In this document: positions 1-6,143 of the stretch, piece by piece | Layout of the letters: the number at the start of each line of letters is the position of its first letter | Numbering within the stretch: the stretch's first letter is position 1 | Origin: JAKOQB01 sp050258235 | GTDB lineage: Bacteria > Pseudomonadota > Gammaproteobacteria > Burkholderiales > Burkholderiaceae_F | Reading direction: 5' to 3' | Length of the DNA stretch: 6,143 bases | NCBI GenBank assembly: GCA_050258235.1 | Contig: JBLMYK010000242.1 | Span: 1 to 6,143, forward strand | Program-made: the position numbers and the translations under genes | The notes under the pieces: model-generated | What the model was told of the DNA's origin: nothing | Database searches by the model: none | Seen by the model: the letters and a program-made list of their open reading frames with translations, nothing else

Positions 1-2103
1 CGTCAGCCCTGGCGCGATCAGCAGCACGGCGGCACACACCGCCAGCGCGCGCTCCCACGCCTTCATCTCCACGAGTAAGAATCGCGACAGCGCCGCGCCC
101 AGCGCGACGATCCCCAGCGCGCAGCCGGCGAAGGTGACGGCGAACTCGCTCCAGGTGAAGTTCTTCGTCACCAGCAGCAGCGCCGGCGAGAACGTGAACA
201 CGAACGGCACCAGCGCCTTGCCGAGTCCGAGCCGGAACGCCGTGTTGCCGGTCCTGAAGGGATCCGACCCCGCCATCCCGGCTGCCGCGTACGCGGCGAG
301 CGCGACGGGCGGCGTGATGTCGGCCAGCACGCCGTAGTAGAAGACGAAGAAGTGCGCGACGATCGGCTCCACGCCCAGCTGCACCAGGGTCGGCGCCGAC
401 ACGGTGACCATGATCAGGTAGTTGGCCGTCGTCGGGATCCCGCAGCCCATCAGGATGCACACCAGTCCCGTCATTAGCAGCGCAGCAAACAGCATCACGC
501 TGTTTGTCCCGAGCAGTCCCGCAGGCAGCAACGGGTTGACGAAGGCGGCGATCGATTGCGCGGCGGAGGTCACGATGAAGCTGACCTTGAAGCCGACGCC
601 GGTCAGAGTGACCACGCCGATCACGATGCCGACCGTGGCCGCCGCCGCGCCGACGGCCAGCGCGTACTTGGCCCCGGTCTCGAACGTCTCGACCAGCGAC
701 TTCGGATCGATGCGGCCGCGGACGCCGGCGCGCCCGAGCGCGAACGGCGTGGCGAGGATGGTGGCGACGAAGAGCGCGATTCCCGCATGGCCGAGGTCCC
801 CGAACATGAGGGTCAGCAGGATCGCATGCAGGATCGCGAGCGCCACGAATCCGCGCACCGTGTTGTGCTCCTCGGCCGTCGTCAGTCCGACGATGATCGC
901 GGACGAGATTCCGGCGAACGCGGCGAGATACGGCGTGTACCCGCTGACGATGATGCTGATCAGCAGTGCGAGCGGGATCAGCGTCGGCCAGCGGCGACGG
1001 AAGCTGTCGCGCAGGCTCGGCAGTTCATCGGCGGTCAAGCCGCGCAGTCCGGTGCGCTTCGCCTCGAAATGCACCTGCATGAAGACGCCGAAGAAGTGCA
1101 TGAATGCAGGCACGATCGCGGCCAGGATGATCGTCTGGTACGGCAGGCCCAGGAACTCGATCATCAGGAAGGCGGCCGCGCCCATTACAGGCGGCGTGAT
1201 CTGGCCCCCGGTCGACGCCGCTGCCTCGACGGCGGCGGCGAAATGGCGCGGATAGCCGACGCGGATCATCGCCGGGATCGTCAGTGATCCGACGGTCACG
1301 GCATTGGCTACCGACGAGCCTGACAGCATGCCGAACATCGCCGATCCGAACACCGACACCTTGGCCGGGCCACCCGCGTAGCGCCCCGCGATCGCCGACG
1401 CAATATCGAGGAACAATCGCCCCAGTCCGATGCGGGTGGCCAGCACGCCGAACAGCACGAAGTGGAACACGTAGGTGGCGACCACTCCGACCGCGATGCC
1501 GTAGATGCCCTGGCTCGTCAGGTACTGATGATTGACGAGCTGGCTCCACGTGTTGCCGGCGTGCCTGAGCAGGCCGGGGAATGAAGCGCCGAACAGCGAA
1601 TACAGCATGAAGACAATGGCGATCACCGGCAGCGGCCAGCCCATCGAGCGCCTCGTGGCTTCGAGCAGCGCGAGGATCAGCACCGATCCCATCACGACGT
1701 CGAGCGTGTTCGGATTGCCGACGCGGAAAGCAAGCTCGTCGAAGACGTACGGCACGTAGAGCACCGACAGCGCCACTGCGATGCCGAGCCCCCAGTCGGC
1801 CAGCGGAACGCCGCCGGGGGCCGCCCAGGACGACCGGCGCTGCGTGCCCTGCCCCTTCTTGCTGAAGGCGAAGACAAGAAAGATCAGCCCCAGCACGAAT
1901 GCCAGGTGCACCCCACGATGGGTCGTTTCACGCAGCAGGCCGAAGCCTGCCGTGTAATAGTGAAAGCAGGACAGCGCGACCAGCAGCCACTTGACCACGT
2001 GCGAGGCGGGCGGCACCGCCGGCCGGAAGCGCATTTCCGGATCGAACTTCTCCTCGAGTTGCTGGAGTTTCCGTTCGTCGACGGGCGCGGGCACGGCAAC
2101 CAT
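1..2103 (-). CDS. TRAP transporter fused permease (DctQ-DctM type, 4TM/12TM), C-terminus cut off
   Basis: This is the inner-membrane permease of a tripartite ATP-independent periplasmic (TRAP) transporter, with the small DctQ-like and large DctM-like subunits fused. The frame is open for 701 codons from the ATG at 2103 to the window edge, with no stop, so the C-terminus is missing. A hydrophilic tail (about residues 1-35) precedes hydrophobic segments near 36-57, 65-80, 103-120, 136-150 and 157-172, the small-subunit part. The large-subunit part follows and shows its two-fold repeat: GSAMFGMLSGSS (253-264) with ITPPVMGAAAF (302-312), then MGCGIPTTANY (552-562) with DITPPVALAAY (595-605). Such paired motifs build the sodium and substrate sites in DctM proteins. 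GAGGA at 2113-2109, five bases before the ATG, supports the start. TAXI-type binding proteins usually pair with fused permeases, and one lies just upstream. The family is certain; the substrate is unknown. Confidence 0.95.
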   Translation of the reverse strand, partial: MVAVPAPVDERKLQQLEEKFDPEMRFRPAVPPASHVVKWLLVALSCFHYYTAGFGLLRETTHRGVHLAFVLGLIFLVFAFSKKGQGTQRRSSWAAPGGVPLADWGLGIAVALSVLYVPYVFDELAFRVGNPNTLDVVMGSVLILALLEATRRSMGWPLPVIAIVFMLYSLFGASFPGLLRHAGNTWSQLVNHQYLTSQGIYGIAVGVVATYVFHFVLFGVLATRIGLGRLFLDIASAIAGRYAGGPAKVSVFGSAMFGMLSGSSVANAVTVGSLTIPAMIRVGYPRHFAAAVEAAASTGGQITPPVMGAAAFLMIEFLGLPYQTIILAAIVPAFMHFFGVFMQVHFEAKRTGLRGLTADELPSLRDSFRRRWPTLIPLALLISIIVSGYTPYLAAFAGISSAIIVGLTTAEEHNTVRGFVALAILHAILLTLMFGDLGHAGIALFVATILATPFALGRAGVRGRIDPKSLVETFETGAKYALAVGAAAATVGIVIGVVTLTGVGFKVSFIVTSAAQSIAAFVNPLLPAGLLGTNSVMLFAALLMTGLVCILMGCGIPTTANYLIMVTVSAPTLVQLGVEPIVAHFFVFYYGVLADITPPVALAAYAAAGMAGSDPFRTGNTAFRLGLGKALVPFVFTFSPALLLVTKNFTWSEFAVTFAGCALGIVALGAALSRFLLVEMKAWERALAVCAAVLLIAPGLT

Positions 2104-2125
2104 CTTGATCCTCAGCTGATCCGCC

Positions 2126-2154
2126 AAGAAAACGGGCCGGGATATCCCGGCCCG
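2126..2154 (-). terminator. Intrinsic terminator or attenuator between the TAXI gene and the permease gene
   Basis: A perfect 22-bp palindrome spans 2133-2154. Read on the minus strand it gives a 9-bp all-G/C stem (CGGGCCGGG / CCCGGCCCG) around an ATAT loop, followed at once by TTTTCTT (2132-2126). It starts 25 bases after the TAG of the binding-protein gene and ends 22 bases before the permease ATG. The structure fits a Rho-independent terminator. Because the permease has no other obvious promoter in the gap, partial read-through is the likely outcome; that is inference. Confidence 0.8.
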
Positions 2155-2179
2155 GTCGTCAACCTTCCCGGATCGGCGG

Positions 2180-3181
2180 CTACTTCAGCAGACCGGCTTC
2201 CTTGTAGAAGCGCTCGGCACCCGGATGGAACGGGATGCCGGCACCCTGGACGGCGTTCTCGCGCGTGATCACCTTGCCCTTGGCGTGGCCCGCGTCGAGC
2301 AGCTTGCGCGAATTGGCGTTCCACAGTGCCTTCGTGATCTCGTAGATCAGGTTCGCATCCTGCCTGTCCGAAGTGACCCACTGCGCCCCGACCGCCAGTG
2401 TCTTGACCTCGCCCACGCCCTTGTAGGTGTTCGCCGGGATCGTGTCCGGGGCGAAGAACGGATATTGCGCGCGCATCTTGTCGATCTCCGGCCCGGCGAT
2501 CGGTACCAGCTCGATTCCGGTTCCCGCTGCGGCCAGCTCGGAGATTGCGCCGGTCGGGTAACCGCCGACGAAGAAGAACGCGTCCAGCGAACCGTCGCGC
2601 AGCTTGTCGCCGGACTGATTCGGCTTCAGGTACTCGGCCTTGATGTCCTTCTCGGTGATTCCATACGCGCCGAGGATGATGCGCGCATCGACCAGCGTGC
2701 CCGAACCCGGCTCATCCAGCGATACGCGCTTGCCGCGCAGGTCGGCGACCGAGCGGATGTTCGCGCCCTTGCGCGCCACGATATGGATGCTCTCCGGATA
2801 GAGGTTCGCGATCAGGCGCAGGCCCGCCACCTTCGGCTTGCCTTCATAGACGCCGGTGCCCGTGTAGGCCCAGTAGGCGACGTCCGATTGCGAGAAACCC
2901 GACTCCAGCGAACCGCCCTGGATCCCGTTGATGTTCGCCACTGAGCCGTTGGATGCCACCGCGGTGGCAACCAGTCCCGGCACGCCGCAACTGCCGCCTT
3001 CGTTGCATGGGCGCGAACCGGGCGGATTGGAGATCGCGTTGGCGATCAGTCCGCCGACCGGGTAGTAGGTGCCGGCGGTGCCCCCCGTGCCGATGCGAAA
3101 GAACTTGATGTCCTGCGCCGCCGCCGCACCCAACGCCAATGCGCCGGCCAGCCCGACCCCCAGCAAACGAAGCAAACGCAT
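2180..3181 (-). CDS. TAXI-family TRAP transporter solute-binding protein
   Basis: This periplasmic binding protein captures the substrate and delivers it to the TRAP permease encoded downstream. From the ATG at 3181 it has 333 residues, normal for the family. A signal peptide is clear: MRLLRLL, a hydrophobic Leu/Ala/Gly core, and a probable signal peptidase I site after Ala-Ala-Ala at residue 22. The mature protein opens with the TAXI hallmark GTGGTAGTYYPVGG (31-44), whose small and aromatic residues line the binding cleft. Other family marks are SDVAYWAYTGTG (99-110) and RGKRVSLDEPGSGT (149-162). Only two cysteines occur, C59 and C65, so a disulfide is likely in the periplasm. An in-frame GTG at 3187 was rejected because it sits almost on top of the Shine-Dalgarno sequence. 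Characterised TAXI proteins bind glutamate or related dicarboxylates, but the ligand here cannot be predicted. The SDR and thioesterase genes upstream suggest co-transcription. Confidence 0.96.
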   Translation of the reverse strand: MRLLRLLGVGLAGALALGAAAAQDIKFFRIGTGGTAGTYYPVGGLIANAISNPPGSRPCNEGGSCGVPGLVATAVASNGSVANINGIQGGSLESGFSQSDVAYWAYTGTGVYEGKPKVAGLRLIANLYPESIHIVARKGANIRSVADLRGKRVSLDEPGSGTLVDARIILGAYGITEKDIKAEYLKPNQSGDKLRDGSLDAFFFVGGYPTGAISELAAAGTGIELVPIAGPEIDKMRAQYPFFAPDTIPANTYKGVGEVKTLAVGAQWVTSDRQDANLIYEITKALWNANSRKLLDAGHAKGKVITRENAVQGAGIPFHPGAERFYKEAGLLK

Positions 3182-3187
3182 GATCAC

Positions 3188-3195
3188 TCTCCTCT
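3188..3195 (-). promoter_or_regulatory. Shine-Dalgarno that fixes the TAXI gene start
   Basis: The minus strand reads AGAGGAGA at 3195-3188. Its AGGAG core lies seven bases before the ATG at 3181, an ideal spacing. The alternative GTG at 3187 is directly next to the motif and cannot be served by it. The protein therefore starts MRLLRLL. Confidence 0.8.
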
Positions 3196-3211
3196 GTTGC
3201 CGTCGATGACC

Positions 3212-3228
3212 CGCGCGGCACCCGCGCG
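3212..3228 (-). repeat. Short inverted repeat in the thioesterase-TAXI gap
   Basis: Arms CGCGCGG and CCGCGCG (7 bp, perfect) flank a 3-base loop in the 63-bp gap between the thioesterase stop and the TAXI start. No T-run follows on the minus strand, so it is not a standard terminator. It could be an mRNA stem affecting processing or stability of the TAXI message, or chance in GC-rich DNA. Confidence 0.35.
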
Positions 3229-3244
3229 AAAAGGCGAATCTACT

Positions 3245-3637
3245 TCATTCGAGCGCGGCGCGGACATGTTCCGGCCACGGCGCGGACTGGCCCTTCGTGT
3301 AGTCGTACCAGACGATCACGGTGCGCCCGGTCGCGTACGGCACTCCGGGCTCGTCGGCGCGCTCGATCACGATCGACATCTCCACGCTCGACCGGCCGAC
3401 GCGCGTGACGATCTGCTTGACCACGGCGATGCCGGGATAGGTCATCGCCTTGACGAAGTCGCACGCCGCGTGCGCGAGGATCGGTGCCTCCCCGGTCGGC
3501 AGGGTCGGAAACCCGAACTCCGCAAACCACTGGATGCGCGCTTCTTCCATCAGCCGGAAGTACTGCACGTTGTTCAGGTGACTCATGGCGTCCATGTCAC
3601 CCCAGCGCAGCGGAATCTCGACGAGGAACTCCTTCAT
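3245..3637 (-). CDS. Acyl-CoA thioesterase, 4HBT hot-dog fold (YbgC/FadM-like)
   Basis: The 130-residue product matches the size of single-domain hot-dog thioesterases, which hydrolyse acyl-CoA to free acid and CoA in the cytoplasm. The N-terminal signature RWGDMDAMSHLNN (11-23) is the 4HBT active-site block. By alignment from memory with Pseudomonas 4-hydroxybenzoyl-CoA thioesterase, D16 corresponds to its catalytic Asp17. VQYFRLMEEAR (24-34) continues the central helix. The usual glycine before His is serine here (S19). The rest gives the expected antiparallel strands, including CDFVKAMTYPG and RVGRSSVEMSI. The gene follows the SDR gene after 15 bases with only a weak ribosome site (AGG at 3647-3645), so it is probably translated from the same message. 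A role in recycling CoA or releasing an acid during acyl-CoA breakdown fits the neighbourhood. The natural substrate (short, medium or aromatic acyl-CoA) cannot be told. Confidence 0.92.
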   Translation of the reverse strand: MKEFLVEIPLRWGDMDAMSHLNNVQYFRLMEEARIQWFAEFGFPTLPTGEAPILAHAACDFVKAMTYPGIAVVKQIVTRVGRSSVEMSIVIERADEPGVPYATGRTVIVWYDYTKGQSAPWPEHVRAALE

Positions 3638-3652
3638 CGCGTTGCCTGTGCG

Positions 3653-4423
3653 CTATCCGACCGACAGGCCGTCATCGGCCGCGATGATCGCGCCGTTGAT
3701 GAACTGCGACTCATCCGCCACCACCAGCAGCAGCACGCCATCGAGATCCTCCGGATTGCCGACGCGCTTGCGCGGCAGCATCTGCATCAGTTTGCGGCCG
3801 GCCTCGGTGTCCCAGTGCTCCTCGTTGATCTCGGTGCGGATGTAGCCGGGACAGATCGCGTTGACGTTGATGCCGTAGCGGCCCCATTCGAGCGCCTGCG
3901 CGCGGGTCATCTGCACCACTGCCGCCTTGCTCATTGCGTACACGCCGATCTGCGGCACCACGCGCAGGCCCGCGACGGAAGCAATGTTGACGATCCGGCC
4001 GCGAAAGTCGGGCTGCTGCTTGCTGCGCGCGATCATGCGCCGGGCCACCGCCTGCGCGACGAAGAATGCGCCCTTGACGTTGGTGCTGAACACGTAATCG
4101 AAGTCGGTCGGCTCGACCTCGGTCAGGCGCTGCGTGGTCGACACGCCCGAGTTGTTGACCAGGATGTCGATCGGGCCGTTTTCCGATTCGATCTTCTCGA
4201 CCGCGGCGTTGATCGATTCGACATCGGTCACGTCCATCGGCACCACGTCCGCCTCGCCACCGGCGGCCTCGATCTCGGCGCGCAGGTCCTTCAGTCGCTC
4301 TTCTCGCCGCGCCGCCAGCACGACGAGCGCACCATTGGCCGCGAGCACGCGCGCGAAGCGCGCTCCGAGCCCGCTGCTGGCCCCGGTCACCAGGGCGATC
4401 TTTTCCTTCAGGTTGGTTCTCAT
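3653..4423 (-). CDS. Short-chain dehydrogenase/reductase (SDR family, classical type)
   Basis: The 256-residue protein is a classical SDR, a cytoplasmic NAD(P)-dependent oxidoreductase acting on a hydroxy/keto pair. The Rossmann nucleotide motif TGASSGLG is at 13-20. Arginines R39-R40 after the second strand favour NADP(H). DVT at 64-66 contacts the adenine ring. The structural motif is NNSG (90-93) instead of the common NNAG. The catalytic tetrad is complete: N115, S149, Y162 and K166 (YAMSK). CPGYIRTEIN (191-200) follows. The ending, with FINGAIIAADDG, is typical of FabG-like enzymes. The ATG at 4423 has GAGGA five bases upstream (4433-4429). It is the first gene of the minus-strand cluster, 15 bases ahead of the thioesterase. 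It may act on a hydroxyacyl or ketoacyl intermediate or a secondary alcohol; the sequence does not decide. Full-length and apparently functional. Confidence 0.95.
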   Translation of the reverse strand: MRTNLKEKIALVTGASSGLGARFARVLAANGALVVLAARREERLKDLRAEIEAAGGEADVVPMDVTDVESINAAVEKIESENGPIDILVNNSGVSTTQRLTEVEPTDFDYVFSTNVKGAFFVAQAVARRMIARSKQQPDFRGRIVNIASVAGLRVVPQIGVYAMSKAAVVQMTRAQALEWGRYGINVNAICPGYIRTEINEEHWDTEAGRKLMQMLPRKRVGNPEDLDGVLLLVVADESQFINGAIIAADDGLSVG

Positions 4424-4469
4424 GTTCTTCCTCGTGCGAGCCTGCGGATGATCGCATACCGGGCACCTC

Positions 4470-4475
4470 TAGAAT
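4470..4475 (+). promoter_or_regulatory. Candidate -10 box for ETF-QO
   Basis: TAGAAT matches the sigma-70 -10 consensus at five of six bases and is the most A/T-rich spot in a GC-rich gap. It would start transcription near 4482 and leave a leader of about 50 bases. The -35 position (around 4447-4452, GATGAT) does not match consensus, so an activator may be needed or the call may be wrong. Confidence 0.35.
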
Positions 4476-4480
4476 CCGCG

Positions 4481-4500
4481 CTCTACGCGTTGCGCGAGAG
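4481..4500. repeat. Imperfect inverted repeat near the ETF-QO start, possible operator
   Basis: CTCTaCGCG and CGCGAGAG form eight paired bases with one bulged A (4485) and a TTG centre. It lies just downstream of the candidate -10 box, where a repressor would block transcription. Alternatively it folds as a small stem at the 5' end of the ETF-QO message. The motif matches no operator that I recognise. Confidence 0.35.
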
Positions 4501-4533
4501 AATCCCGCGCGCACAGAGACATCCGGAGGCCGC

Positions 4534-6143
4534 ATGCAGGACATCCAACGCGAATCGATGGAGTACGACGTGGTTGTCGTCGGCGGCGGGCCGGCGGGCC
4601 TCTCGGCCGCGATCCGCATCAAGCAGCGCGCGGCCGAGGCCGGCAGGGACATCGGCGTATGCGTGCTCGAGAAGGGATCGGAAATCGGCGCGCACATCCT
4701 GTCCGGCGCCGTGATGGATCCGATCGCGATCGGCGAGCTCTTCCCGGACTGGAAGGAACGGGGTGCGCCGCTCACCACACCGGTCACGGAGGACCGCTTC
4801 TACATCCTCACCGAGAAGAGCGCGCTGTACAACCCGCACTGGCTGCTGCCCGACTGCTTCATCAACGACGGCTACTACATCGTCAGCCTGGCCAACGTGG
4901 TGCGCTGGCTAGGCCAGCAGGCAGAGGCGCTTGGAGTGGAGATCTTTCCCGGATTTGCCGCCGCCGAAGTGCTGTACGACGAGAATGGCGCGGTGCGCGG
5001 CGTGGCGACCGGAAACATGGGAGTCGGCAAGGACGGGCAACCGACCGCGAACTTCCAGCCCGGGGTCGAGCTGATCGGCAAGTACACGCTGTTCGCCGAA
5101 GGCGCGCGCGGGCATCTCGGCAAGCAAGTGATCGCGAGGTACGAACTCGCCAGGGGACGCGACCCGCAGACCTGGGGCATCGGCATCAAGGAGGTATGGG
5201 AGCTCGACCCGAAGAAACACGTGCCCGGGCTGGTGCTGCACAGCGCCGGCTGGCCGCTGGACAACGCGACCTACGGCGGCGGCTTCATGTACCACTTCGA
5301 GAACAACCAGGTGTCGCTCGGTCTGGTCGTCGGGCTCGGCTACACGAATCCGTACCTGGAGCCGTTCCAGGAGTTCCAGCGCTACAAGACGCACCCGACG
5401 ATCCGCGCGGTCCTCGAGGGCGGCAAGCGCGTTGCCTACGGCGCGCGCGCGATCAACGCGAGCGGGATTCAGTCGCTGCCGAAGCTGGTCTTCCCCGGCG
5501 GCGCGCTGCTGGGCTGTGATGCCGGCTTTCTGAACGCGCCGCGCATCAAGGGTTCGCACGCGGCGATCAAGACCGGGATGATGGCGGGTGATGCCGCATT
5601 CGACGCGCTCGCTGCGGGCCGCGCGCGCGACGAATTGGCCGCATATCCGGAGGCATTCAACTCATCGTGGCTGTTCGACGAGCTGTACCGCGCGCGCAAT
5701 TTCAAGCCATATCTCGACAAGGGCCTTGTCACCGGCGCCGTGCTGTGGGGAATCGATCAGATCGTGTTCCGCGGCAAGGCGCCGTGGACACTGCATCGCC
5801 GGCAGGCCGACCACGAGAAGCTGCGGCCGGCCGCCGAGTGCGCGCCGATCGCGTACCCGAAGCCGGACAACGTGATCACGTTCGACAAGCTGTCGTCGGT
5901 CTTCCTTTCGAACACGAATCACGAGGAGAACCAACCCGCGCACCTGACGCTGAAAGATGCGACGGTCCCGGTGGCGTTGAATCTTGCGATATTTGCCGGA
6001 CCTGAGCAGCGCTACTGCCCTGCAGGCGTGTACGAGTTCGTCAAGGTCGACGGCAATGACAAGCTGCAGATCAATTTCCAGAACTGCGTGCACTGCAAGA
6101 CCTGCGACATCAAGGACCCGACGCAAAACATCGTGTGGGTCGT
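4534..6143 (+). CDS. Electron transfer flavoprotein-ubiquinone oxidoreductase (ETF-QO), last residues cut off
   Basis: ETF-QO oxidises reduced electron transfer flavoprotein and passes the electrons to ubiquinone at the inner face of the cytoplasmic membrane. It connects acyl-CoA and other ETF-linked dehydrogenases to respiration. The frame is open for 536 codons to the window edge; family members have about 550 residues, so only around 15 are missing. The FAD dinucleotide motif GGGPAG is at 17-22, EGARGHLG at 189-196, and the second FAD segment FPGGALLGCDAGFLN at 320-334. The [4Fe-4S] ligands are all present: C495 (YCPAGVYE), C518, C521 and C524 (NCVHCKTCDIKDP). The start is the ATG at 4534, with GGAGG at 4525-4529 four bases upstream. 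An in-frame ATG at 4558 lacks a ribosome site. It is transcribed away from the SDR gene. Related FixC-type proteins lack the fused C-terminal ferredoxin-like part seen here, so ETF-QO is the firm call. Confidence 0.97.
   Translation, partial: MQDIQRESMEYDVVVVGGGPAGLSAAIRIKQRAAEAGRDIGVCVLEKGSEIGAHILSGAVMDPIAIGELFPDWKERGAPLTTPVTEDRFYILTEKSALYNPHWLLPDCFINDGYYIVSLANVVRWLGQQAEALGVEIFPGFAAAEVLYDENGAVRGVATGNMGVGKDGQPTANFQPGVELIGKYTLFAEGARGHLGKQVIARYELARGRDPQTWGIGIKEVWELDPKKHVPGLVLHSAGWPLDNATYGGGFMYHFENNQVSLGLVVGLGYTNPYLEPFQEFQRYKTHPTIRAVLEGGKRVAYGARAINASGIQSLPKLVFPGGALLGCDAGFLNAPRIKGSHAAIKTGMMAGDAAFDALAAGRARDELAAYPEAFNSSWLFDELYRARNFKPYLDKGLVTGAVLWGIDQIVFRGKAPWTLHRRQADHEKLRPAAECAPIAYPKPDNVITFDKLSSVFLSNTNHEENQPAHLTLKDATVPVALNLAIFAGPEQRYCPAGVYEFVKVDGNDKLQINFQNCVHCKTCDIKDPTQNIVWV

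Larger units (their letters stand above)
4424..4533. promoter_or_regulatory. Divergent promoter region between the SDR and ETF-QO genes
   Basis: The 110 bp between two divergent start codons must hold the promoters for the four-gene minus-strand cluster and for ETF-QO, unless either is read from elsewhere. A possible plus-strand -10 box and an imperfect inverted repeat are listed separately. I see no convincing -35 box on either strand and no recognisable minus-strand promoter. The shared region makes co-regulation by one factor possible, but this is inferred from layout. Confidence 0.6.

Noticed and set aside
422..1287. Long overlapping plus-strand open frames opposite the permease gene
   Set aside because: They are antisense to a continuous 701-codon frame carrying clear TRAP permease repeats. 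The products are low-complexity and have no plausible ribosome site or family motif.
2225..2944. A 239-codon plus-strand frame opposite the TAXI gene
   Set aside because: It is Arg/Asp/Leu-rich with no recognisable motif, and it mirrors the codon structure of the TAXI gene on the other strand.
3182..3187. GTG at 3187 as the TAXI start
   Set aside because: It lies directly next to the AGAGGAGA motif, whereas the ATG at 3181 has ideal spacing and gives a standard signal peptide.
4431..4440. Palindrome CTCGTGCGAG overlapping the SDR ribosome site
   Set aside because: The 4-bp arms leave a 2-base centre that cannot form an RNA loop, and a palindrome of this length is common by chance in GC-rich DNA.
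3197..4714. A 505-codon open frame on the plus strand across the thioesterase and SDR genes and into ETF-QO
   Set aside because: It lies mostly antisense to two genes with intact catalytic motifs. Its product is rich in Arg, His, Asp and Leu without domain motifs, as expected of a shadow frame in GC-rich DNA.

Overview
The window looks like chromosomal DNA of a high-GC Gram-negative proteobacterium. A betaproteobacterium of the Burkholderiales type is the best guess. This rests on the strong G/C bias at third codon positions, a periplasmic TAXI-type binding protein, and an ETF-ubiquinone oxidoreductase typical of aerobic respiring proteobacteria. Codon use is even across all genes. I see no mobile element, tRNA, rRNA, CRISPR array or other sign of recent transfer.

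There are five protein genes around one divergent promoter region (4424-4533). Four lie on the minus strand and read right to left: an SDR oxidoreductase (4423-3653), a hot-dog acyl-CoA thioesterase (3637-3245), a TAXI-family TRAP solute-binding protein (3181-2180), and a fused 4TM/12TM TRAP permease (2103 to beyond position 1, truncated). Gaps of 15, 63 and 76 bp suggest one transcription unit. The last gap holds a perfect 22-bp palindrome followed by a T-run on the minus strand. This is a convincing intrinsic terminator or attenuator between the binding protein and its permease. The fifth gene, on the plus strand (4534 to beyond 6143), encodes electron-transfer-flavoprotein:ubiquinone oxidoreductase. 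It lacks only its last residues.

The binding protein and permease form a complete secondary high-affinity uptake system, probably for an organic or amino acid anion. The SDR and thioesterase could act on a carbonyl/hydroxy compound and its CoA thioester. ETF-QO carries electrons from ETF-linked dehydrogenases, including acyl-CoA dehydrogenases, to ubiquinone. Together this suggests uptake and oxidation of a carboxylic acid, but the substrate cannot be read from the sequence. Both terminal genes run off the window, so their ends are not annotated. I found no clearly novel system. The most interesting details are the terminator inside the transporter pair and the inverted repeat in the divergent promoter region.
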